Shown here piece after piece: positions 1-5,232 of a stretch of DNA of 11,533 bases (the stretch's first letter is position 1; the number at the start of each line of letters is the position of its first letter). A program made the position numbers and the translations under genes. Location: contig JAURBD010000047.1 in assembly GCA_030829155.1 (NCBI GenBank), positions 1-11,533 of the forward strand, written 5' to 3'. The notes beneath the pieces were generated by a model. It worked only from the letters and a program-made list of their open reading frames with translations, ran no database searches and had not been told where the DNA came from. The DNA is from Flavobacteriaceae bacterium. GTDB taxonomy: Bacteria > Bacteroidota > Bacteroidia > Flavobacteriales > Flavobacteriaceae.

Positions 1-1
1 A

Positions 2-115
2 ACTAATAATGAAGTAACAAGCGGAGTAGTAAATTGGACACCTACAACAGCAGGAACATATTACTACCAATGTTCAATTCACGATGGTATGTATGGTACT
101 ATTACAGTTCAATAA
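2..115 (+). CDS. C-terminal end of a cupredoxin-like (blue copper) protein, 5' truncated
   Basis: An open frame enters from the left edge and ends at TAA 113-115, giving 37 residues. It contains the stretch GTYYYQCSIHDGMYGTITVQ. A Tyr-rich beta strand, then Cys-x2-His-x2-Met and a final Gly-Thr-Ile-x-Val strand is the end of the plastocyanin/azurin fold. There Cys and His, and often Met, bind a type 1 copper together with an upstream His that would lie outside the window. Such domains are usually exported electron carriers or are found in larger secreted proteins. Whether this was a stand-alone protein or the last domain of a longer one cannot be seen. A terminator follows about 150 bases downstream. 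Confidence 0.75.
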   Translation, partial: TNNEVTSGVVNWTPTTAGTYYYQCSIHDGMYGTITVQ

Positions 116-230
116 CAGGCATATCATCTTCATTAGTTTCAGTTACTTCATATAATTTAAAAGACAAAGAGCTAAACCAATTGAGTACTATAAATTTAGA
201 AGTGAACTGTCAAGAAAATAGTCAGTAAAC

Positions 231-260
231 AGGGTAAAACTGTACCCTATAATGTACCCT
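231..260. repeat. Short repeat cluster: two TGTACCCT copies and an inverted AGGGTA arm
   Basis: TGTACCCT occurs at 241-248 and again at 253-260, a 12-base period. AGGGTA at 231-236 is an inverted match to TACCCT at 243-248. The cluster lies between the cupredoxin-like gene and the 3' side of the tRNA-Arg gene, just outside the shared terminator. Repeated short arms next to a tRNA 3' end could be integrase arm-type sites or the scar of an integration event. No integrase gene is visible, so this function is only inferred. Confidence 0.4.
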
Positions 261-267
261 AAAAAAG

Positions 268-293
268 AAACCAACCCCGTAAAGAGTTGGTTT
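268..293. terminator. Bidirectional hairpin terminator between cupredoxin-like gene and tRNA-Arg
   Basis: Bases 268-275 (AAACCAAC) pair perfectly with 286-293 (GTTGGTTT) around a 10-base loop. On the plus strand the stem runs into a T-run to 295. On the minus strand it is followed by TTTCTTTTTT. It can therefore end transcription of the cupredoxin-like gene from the left and of the tRNA from the right. Confidence 0.8.
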
Positions 294-297
294 TTAG

Positions 298-371
298 TGA
301 CCTCGACAGGATTCAAACCTGTAACCTCTTGAGCCGTAATCAAGTGCACTATTCAGTTATGCTACGAGGCC
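298..371 (-). tRNA. tRNA-Arg (anticodon ACG)
   Basis: Read on the minus strand, the 74 bases fold into a full cloverleaf. The acceptor GGCCTCG pairs with CGAGGTC (one G-U), followed by discriminator A. The D stem is GCAT/GTGC, the anticodon stem CTTGA/TCAAG with loop TTACGGC, and the T stem ACAGG/CCTGT with loop TTTGAAT. Anticodon ACG reads CGN arginine codons after deamination of A34 to inosine. The D loop (AACTGAATA) has G-A where most tRNAs have G18-G19. CCA is not encoded. A perfect TAnnTTTG box lies upstream and a terminator hairpin 5 bases beyond the 3' end, so it appears to be a single-gene unit. Confidence 0.93.
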
Positions 372-439
372 ATTGAATATGAATTAAGAATGCGAATTTT
401 TATAAACTTCCAAAAACTAAATCATTTTTAATTTGTGGG

Positions 440-469
440 CAAATATAATACTTTGTTTTTGATATCAAA
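440..469 (-). promoter_or_regulatory. Promoter of tRNA-Arg
   Basis: On the minus strand TTTG (469-466) is followed after 18 bases by TATATTTG (447-440). This matches the Bacteroidota sigma-A pattern TTTG / TAnnTTTG at both boxes. Transcription would begin near 433, giving a leader of about 60 bases before the tRNA. Confidence 0.65.
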
Positions 470-975
470 TTAAAATCTATAAAGATATCTGAGACATATT
501 TTAGTTGAGATGTTTTTCTTTTTTTGTAGAAGGATTTTGGTTTCGCAAAGAATTCACTTCACTTATTCTTCTGCAATTCACATAATTTTTTTAAGTTTTT
601 TTGTAATTATGAGGAAGCTGTTTTGGGAGTTATTTTGTAACAAATAGCAATAACTAAATGCAGTAGTAATGAAGTATCAAATAATTGCCAAAGGAATTTA
701 ACTGTTGTAGTTTTGTTAAAAGCTATATTATGTTAGACAGTTTCATTTTCCAAAATGATATACCTAAAGGGGTTAAGTCATTATTTTTCAATGGTAAAAC
801 TTATTCTAGAGAACAGTTTTTAGCTGAACGTAAAAAGTTTTTCAATAATAAAACTAAAAAGTGTAAGGAATAAATCTTTTTACTTTTTACTGAACGATTT
901 TAAGAATCATCTTACAATAAGAAAATAAAGTCATTGATGAACATTTTGCAAGTGTTATTAGGTAAAAAAAGTAGT
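470..975. other. Gene-poor intergenic stretch
   Basis: About 500 AT-rich bases with long T- and A-runs lie between the tRNA promoter and the regulator gene. I see no RNA gene, no recognisable gene remnant on either strand and no clear terminator. The only coding candidate is the doubtful ORF at 730-873, listed separately. Tiny reading frames such as the 12-codon one at 609 are no longer than chance would give. Confidence 0.5.
730..873 (+). CDS. Possible small hypothetical protein (47 aa)
   Basis: ATG at 730 opens 47 codons ending at TAA 871-873. The frame also extends upstream to a TTG at 685, but the ATG gives a more natural start. The product is strongly basic at its C-terminus (ERKKFFNNKTKKCKE) and has mixed, soluble-protein-like composition in the middle (KSLFFNGKTYSREQF), unlike the Phe/Ile/Leu-rich nonsense that AT-rich non-coding DNA usually yields. 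There is no signal peptide, membrane segment or known motif, no ribosome binding site and no convincing promoter. I do not recognise it. It could be a real orphan gene or a chance frame. Confidence 0.3.
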   Translation: MLDSFIFQNDIPKGVKSLFFNGKTYSREQFLAERKKFFNNKTKKCKE

Positions 976-1016
976 ATGAAGTTAAAGATCAAATTATTTA
1001 ATACATTTATAATAAT

Positions 1017-1094
1017 ATGAAATTAAAACATTTCATTGAAATTGTTGTAGTTTTTGTAATTGCCTTATTGTTATTTGTTTTTTTAAAAAAGTAA
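1017..1094 (+). CDS. Possible 25-aa single-pass membrane microprotein
   Basis: ATG 1017 to TAA 1092-1094 encodes MKLKHFIEI followed by about 14 hydrophobic residues (VVVFVIALLLFVFL) and a closing Lys-Lys. That is the layout of a single-pass membrane microprotein with a positive residue cluster at each end. Its stop lies one base before the ATG of the TPR regulator at 1096, and its ATG overlaps (ATGA) the stop of a 14-codon frame at 976-1020 that also begins MKLK. This tight chain suggests translational coupling, perhaps a leader controlling the regulator. T-rich DNA readily yields hydrophobic frames, so chance is a serious alternative. No homologue is known to me. Confidence 0.3.
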   Translation: MKLKHFIEIVVVFVIALLLFVFLKK

Positions 1095-1095
1095 A

Positions 1096-2829
1096 ATGTT
1101 TTTAAAAGCTCTTTTATCTGTATTTCTGTTCGTTAATGCGAGCCTATATCAAGATGATTTAGAACAAAAAATCATCAGACTTAAGGATTCTGTTATTTTT
1201 TATAAGAATTCTGACCCTGATAAAGCAGTAGCTTTTGGATTTGAAGTACTAAATATTGCAAATTATAACAAGCCCACCATAAATCATCTTTCTGTTAATA
1301 CTTTAGTAGGTGAGATATTAGCTAGTAGGAATCTAGATGCTGAAGCTTTAGGTTTTTATGACGAGTCATTGAAGCTATTTCAAGCCATTCCATCAGAGGA
1401 TAGATTAGAAAAAGAAGTTAATTTACCTCCTTGGGTTTTATTGAATATTGGCAACATTTATTTCAATAATAAAAACTTCAAAAAGGCAGAAAAATTTTAT
1501 TATGACGCGCTGGATAATTTTAGTTTGTACAAAAACCAAGAAGCAAAAAACTATGGTTTTTCAACAGTTTACGACAATTTAGCAATGATAGATTTACTTA
1601 GAGAAAATTATGAACAAGCCGAAACCCTATATTTGAAATCTTATGAAATCAGAAAAAACAACAACAAGGTTGAAGATCTGATGTATTCTAATTTGGGTTT
1701 GATGAGTTTAAACATGAAAAAGAAAGATTTGTTTAAAGTCAACAGTTATTTTTCTGAAATTCAAAGATTGTTCGATGATGGTAAAACCTCAATAGAAAAT
1801 GACAAGCTCGAAGACAGCTACTTGATGAGAAATTATGGATATTCATTCTCGCTAATGGGAAAATATTATCAACTTGAAAATAACTACCAAGTAGCTATTG
1901 ATTATTATTCAAAAGCATTAGAATTGTTAAATAATTTTCCAGTTGATCTTCCTGTTATTGAATCGGATATTGGCGAGTGCTATTTGGGGTTAAATAAACT
2001 TAACAAAGCATTGTCTATTGCTCAAAATAATTTAAGTAAAATCAAAGGAAATTTTTTTTCTAAGGAAAAAAAAAGAAATTTTAAAATCCTTGAGGGAGTA
2101 TTTATCAAGAAAAAAGATTACAAAAATTTGATCAGAGTAAAGGACTCATTACTCAGTCAAGCATCGTTTGGATCAGTTTTCAAAATTGGAGAAAAATTCA
2201 ACGAATTGGAATCAAACATTTTGTTGAACCAAAAGAGATCAGAAATTACCCAAAATAAAATTCAATACAACACTTACTTATACATTTTGATAATTGGAGC
2301 AACTATTTTATTTTTTTCATTAATATCTTTAAGATTAAATTTTAATCTTCAAAAAGAAAAAACAGAAAAATCACAAAACGAAAAGAAAATACTAGAAAAT
2401 GAATTGAATCACAAAAAAATTCAATTAATTAACAAATCGAACTACATTACTCAGCGCAACAAAAATTTAAATTATTTGCTCGATAGTATTGAAAAAAATA
2501 AAGTTTCTAAAACATTTCAAGATCCCTCCAAATTGATTAAAGATAAAATTAAGATGATTTTAAATTCTGAAAAAATAAACAATCGTTTTGAGCAACAATT
2601 TGAAGAAGTTTACCCTGATTTTTTCAAAAACCTGATTTTCATTGAATCTAAACTTACCCAACAAGATCTTAAGCTTTGTGCCTACTTAAAAATGAATCAA
2701 AACACACAGGAAATTGCACAATTGACTGGTTCATCAATTCGAACTGTTGAAAGTCAAAAATACCGTTTAAAAAAGAAACTTTCTCTAGAGAAAAATAATA
2801 ATCTAATCACTTTCCTGCATAGTATTTGA
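1096..2829 (+). CDS. Membrane-anchored TPR protein with C-terminal LuxR-type HTH (transcriptional regulator)
   Basis: The 577-residue product starts with a signal-like hydrophobic segment (residues about 1-18). Tetratricopeptide-type helical repeats follow, clearest near residues 112-145, 157-190, 246-280 and 287-317 (for example NIGNIYFNNKNFKKAEKFY). A single membrane span lies near 393-413 and a Lys/Glu/Asn-rich coiled coil near 416-470. The C-terminus from about 518 (LTQQDLKLCAYLKMNQNTQE, then SIRTVESQKYRLKKKL) is the GerE/LuxR-type winged HTH seen in flavobacterial TPR regulators. The inferred topology puts the TPR sensor in the periplasm and the HTH in the cytoplasm, a one-component switch without kinase or receiver domain. 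The ligand and targets are unknown. ATG 1096 is chosen because it gives the export signal directly. A microprotein frame ends one base upstream. The 190 bases to the next gene contain no clear terminator. Confidence 0.85.
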   Translation: MFLKALLSVFLFVNASLYQDDLEQKIIRLKDSVIFYKNSDPDKAVAFGFEVLNIANYNKPTINHLSVNTLVGEILASRNLDAEALGFYDESLKLFQAIPSEDRLEKEVNLPPWVLLNIGNIYFNNKNFKKAEKFYYDALDNFSLYKNQEAKNYGFSTVYDNLAMIDLLRENYEQAETLYLKSYEIRKNNNKVEDLMYSNLGLMSLNMKKKDLFKVNSYFSEIQRLFDDGKTSIENDKLEDSYLMRNYGYSFSLMGKYYQLENNYQVAIDYYSKALELLNNFPVDLPVIESDIGECYLGLNKLNKALSIAQNNLSKIKGNFFSKEKKRNFKILEGVFIKKKDYKNLIRVKDSLLSQASFGSVFKIGEKFNELESNILLNQKRSEITQNKIQYNTYLYILIIGATILFFSLISLRLNFNLQKEKTEKSQNEKKILENELNHKKIQLINKSNYITQRNKNLNYLLDSIEKNKVSKTFQDPSKLIKDKIKMILNSEKINNRFEQQFEEVYPDFFKNLIFIESKLTQQDLKLCAYLKMNQNTQEIAQLTGSSIRTVESQKYRLKKKLSLEKNNNLITFLHSI

Positions 2830-2997
2830 TTCAATAAACCTCTAAAAACTCTTGTAGGTGTTGAAATTTTTAGGCATTAAAGTAATTCTACTCATGATTT
2901 TCATAATGAACCAATCAAATTTATTTATAAATTGAAATCGTGAATATTTATTTGAAAGGATTTTATGGAATACACCTCATGATTTTCTGAGATAATG

Positions 2998-3005
2998 TAT
3001 ATTCG
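2998..3005 (+). promoter_or_regulatory. Possible -7 box of the exchanger gene
   Basis: TATATTCG matches TAnnTTTG at five of six fixed positions and lies 14 bases before the ATG at 3020, similar to the box-to-start spacing at purM. No good TTTG is found at the -33 distance, so this is weak. Confidence 0.3.
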
Positions 3006-3019
3006 TCAAAATTTTTAGT

Positions 3020-3958
3020 ATGGCTTTTATAGCGATCATTGTTGGATTGGTGTTGTTGATAAAGGGTGGAGACTGGTTATTAAAGTCTTCCGTCTCTCTT
3101 TCTTTAAATTTGTCTATTCCTAGAGTAGTAATTGGTATGACAGTGGTATCATTTGCTACCTCAGCACCTGAACTTATAGTCAGTATTCAATCAGCTTTAT
3201 CGGGATATCCAGATATTGCTTTGGGAAACATCGTTGGATCCAATATTGCTAACCTGGCTTTTGTTCTTGCCATTACTGTTTTGATAACTCCTATTGTAGT
3301 TCCAAAAAGTTTTTTTAAAACCGATTGGCCTATGATGATGTTTTCCACTCTTTTATTTATTGTAATGATTGCTTTTGATGGGATTCTTTCATCAAATGAG
3401 GGGGCATTTATGTTTTTGTTTTTAGTAGTATTCATTTTTTACTTATTGAAAGGGCAGAAGTTTTCTAAAGATGACGTAGCTGAATCTCACGATTTTGAAT
3501 TATTAAATCCTAGACATACACTTCAATACATATTAGCAGGTGGTTTTGCTTTGTGGTTGGGGTCAGAAACCCTTGTCAAAGGAGCAGTTTCTCTAGCTTC
3601 TCTTATGGGGGTAAGTGAACGTATTGTTGGGATTTCAATAATATCAATAGGCACAAGCATTCCCGAACTTTCAGCCTCCATAATTGCGATTATTAGAAAA
3701 GAAAAAGCAATATCATTAGGTAATTTAATTGGCTCTAATGTATTTAACATTTTAGCTGTCATGGGTATTACTTCTATGATTAAGCCTATTGAAGTGCAAG
3801 ACTTGAATATTATTTCAAATGATTTGGTCTGGATGTTTTTAATATCATTGTTTGTGTTTATAATGGTCCTCATTCCAAAGAATAATAACCTTAATCGATT
3901 CAACGGAATAATACTATTGGGACTGTATTTATATTTTATTAGTGACCTTCTGGTATAA
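3020..3958 (+). CDS. Calcium/sodium antiporter (CaCA family, YrbG-like)
   Basis: This 312-residue integral membrane protein has about ten hydrophobic segments. It carries both inverted alpha repeats of the cation/Ca2+ exchanger superfamily. The first is GMTVVSFATSAPEL at residues 39-52 followed by GNIVGSNIAN (69-78). The second is GISIISIGTSIPEL (204-217) followed by GNLIGSNVFN (234-243). The acidic residues Glu51 and Glu216 are the expected ion ligands. A short charged loop near 145-165 separates the two halves. Length and motif order fit the bacterial YrbG-type family, which exchanges Na+ for Ca2+ across the inner membrane. Direction and ion choice cannot be read from sequence. It is a single gene ending in the shared terminator at 3957-3988, convergent with the type II glutamine synthetase. 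Confidence 0.9.
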   Translation: MAFIAIIVGLVLLIKGGDWLLKSSVSLSLNLSIPRVVIGMTVVSFATSAPELIVSIQSALSGYPDIALGNIVGSNIANLAFVLAITVLITPIVVPKSFFKTDWPMMMFSTLLFIVMIAFDGILSSNEGAFMFLFLVVFIFYLLKGQKFSKDDVAESHDFELLNPRHTLQYILAGGFALWLGSETLVKGAVSLASLMGVSERIVGISIISIGTSIPELSASIIAIIRKEKAISLGNLIGSNVFNILAVMGITSMIKPIEVQDLNIISNDLVWMFLISLFVFIMVLIPKNNNLNRFNGIILLGLYLYFISDLLV

Positions 3959-3988
3959 AAAAAGCATCCTATTGAGGATGCTTTTTTT
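3957..3988. terminator. Bidirectional terminator between exchanger and glutamine synthetase II
   Basis: AGCATCCT (3963-3970) pairs perfectly with AGGATGCT (3975-3982) around the 4-base loop ATTG. An A-run lies before the stem and a T-run after it, so the hairpin works on both strands. It begins at the exchanger stop codon and ends 21 bases from the stop of the convergent glnA-type gene. Confidence 0.92.
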
Positions 3989-4009
3989 ACTATATTAAAA
4001 CTACTTTAA

Positions 4010-5020
4010 CTATAAATTTGCAGATTTAACAGTTTTCACAATACGTGCAGCAATTTTGTAAGGATCTCCATTAGAAGCAGGTCTCCTGTCCTCTAACCAA
4101 CCTTTCCAATTATTTTCCACAGTAATAATTGGAATACGAATGGAAGCACCACGATCAGATATACCGTAACTAAAGTCTGTTATCGAAGCTGTTTCATGTA
4201 GTCCTGTTAAACGTTGTTCGTTGTATTGACCATAAACTTCGATGTGTTCTTTTGTAACGGGTCTGAATGCCTCACAAATTTTTTCATAAGTAGCTTTATC
4301 ACCACAAGTTCTAAGAGTTGTATTAGAAAAATTAGCGTGCATCCCAGAACCATTCCAATCTCCTTTAACAGGTTTTGGATGATATTCTATGTAATATCCA
4401 TATTGTTCAGTCAAACGATCCAGAAGGTAGCGAGCTACCCAGATTTCATCACCTGCCTTTTTAGCACCTTTGGAAAATAGTTGGAATTCCCATTGTCCAC
4501 TTGCAACCTCTTGGTTTATTCCTTCAAAATTAAGTCCTGCATCAATACAAAGATCCGCATGTTCCTCAACAAAGTCTCTTCCATGTGTATTTTTTCCTCC
4601 CACAGAACAGTAGTACATTCCTTGCGGTCCAGGATATCCTCCCACAGGAAAGCCTAAAGGTAATTGGGTTTCACAATCCATAATAAAGTATTCTTGCTCA
4701 AAACCGAACCAAAAATCATTATCATCGTCATTAATAGTGGCTCTCGCATTAGATTCATGAGCGCTTCCATCAGCATTTAAAACTTCAGTCATTACCAAAA
4801 ATCCGTTTCTTCGAACAGGATCTGGATAAATTGCAACAGGCTTTAACAAGCAATCCGAAGATCCTCCTTCTGCTTGTTGAGTTGAGGAACCGTCAAATGA
4901 CCACACAGGACAATCTTCTAATGTTCCATTAAAATCATCAACTACTTTTGTTTTACTACGTAAATTGGATGTTGGTTTGTAACCATCCAACCAGATATAC
5001 TCTAATTTAGATTTACTCAT
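4010..5020 (-). CDS. glnA: Glutamine synthetase type II (GSII)
   Basis: The 336-residue enzyme makes glutamine from glutamate, ammonia and ATP in the cytoplasm. The N-terminal beta-grasp domain contains WSFDGSSTQQAEG (residues 40-52), typical of the short, eukaryote-like GSII form and not of the roughly 470-residue bacterial GSI. The catalytic domain has FGFEQEYF (105-112, metal ligands Glu108 and Glu110), INQEVASGQWEFQ (168-180), the ATP-site NGSGMHAN (223-230, His228) and ISDRGASIRIP (287-297). No active-site residue appears to be missing. The GSI adenylylation loop is absent, so control is likely transcriptional or by feedback. It is divergent from the type III enzyme at 5233. The start ATG at 5018-5020 follows a -7 box by about 26 bases. 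Confidence 0.95.
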   Translation of the reverse strand: MSKSKLEYIWLDGYKPTSNLRSKTKVVDDFNGTLEDCPVWSFDGSSTQQAEGGSSDCLLKPVAIYPDPVRRNGFLVMTEVLNADGSAHESNARATINDDDNDFWFGFEQEYFIMDCETQLPLGFPVGGYPGPQGMYYCSVGGKNTHGRDFVEEHADLCIDAGLNFEGINQEVASGQWEFQLFSKGAKKAGDEIWVARYLLDRLTEQYGYYIEYHPKPVKGDWNGSGMHANFSNTTLRTCGDKATYEKICEAFRPVTKEHIEVYGQYNEQRLTGLHETASITDFSYGISDRGASIRIPIITVENNWKGWLEDRRPASNGDPYKIAARIVKTVKSANL

Positions 5021-5046
5021 AATTGTATTTTTTAACTTTATGTATA

Positions 5047-5054
5047 CAAATTTA
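5047..5054 (-). promoter_or_regulatory. -7 box of glutamine synthetase II
   Basis: On the minus strand this reads TAAATTTG, a perfect TAnnTTTG. It lies 26 bases before the GSII start codon, giving an expected leader of about 20 bases. No TTTG is seen at the usual -33 position, which could mean dependence on an activator. Confidence 0.5.
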
Positions 5055-5103
5055 ATTTTTTTGGCTGTGTGGTTCTTTTTTAAGGGGTATAAATCTTAAC
5101 ATA

Positions 5104-5125
5104 GTTATTAACTTTTATTAATAAC
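5104..5125. promoter_or_regulatory. Dyad (possible operator) between the divergent glutamine synthetase genes
   Basis: GTTATTAA (5104-5111) and TTAATAAC (5118-5125) are perfect inverted arms with a 6-base spacer. The dyad lies between the GSII and GSIII -7 boxes. Two similar G-tract elements flank it: AAGGGGTATAAAT starting at 5082 and AGGGGGGTAAAT starting at 5135. The placement suits a regulator that controls both genes. There is no T-run after the arms, so a terminator is unlikely. The function is inferred. Confidence 0.4.
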
Positions 5126-5198
5126 CCAAATTTTAGGGGGGTAAATTATATTTATTGTAAAAATTACATTGAAATGACTTAAGATTTTAAAAAATAAA

Positions 5199-5206
5199 TA
5201 CCTTTG
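5199..5206 (+). promoter_or_regulatory. -7 box of glutamine synthetase III
   Basis: TACCTTTG is a perfect TAnnTTTG and lies 26 bases before the ATG at 5233, the same distance as for the divergent GSII gene. A -33 TTTG is not evident at the usual spacing. Confidence 0.5.
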
Positions 5207-5232
5207 GAATAATATTTTTAACAACCCAAAGA

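Noticed and set aside
34..228. 64-codon plus-strand frame overlapping the cupredoxin end
   Set aside because: It reads the cupredoxin codons in another frame, has no recognisable motif and ends in intergenic DNA.
2830..2880. Possible terminator after the TPR regulator
   Set aside because: Only a short imperfect pairing (CCTC.. with ..GTAGG) without a stable stem or proper T-run could be found.
3187..3435. Antisense frame in the exchanger gene
   Set aside because: It is a shadow of the highly conserved exchanger coding sequence and has no domain or export signal; the same holds for the antisense frame at 3523-3903.
4214..4480. Plus-strand frame inside glutamine synthetase II
   Set aside because: The opposite strand encodes intact catalytic motifs of GSII; this frame has none.
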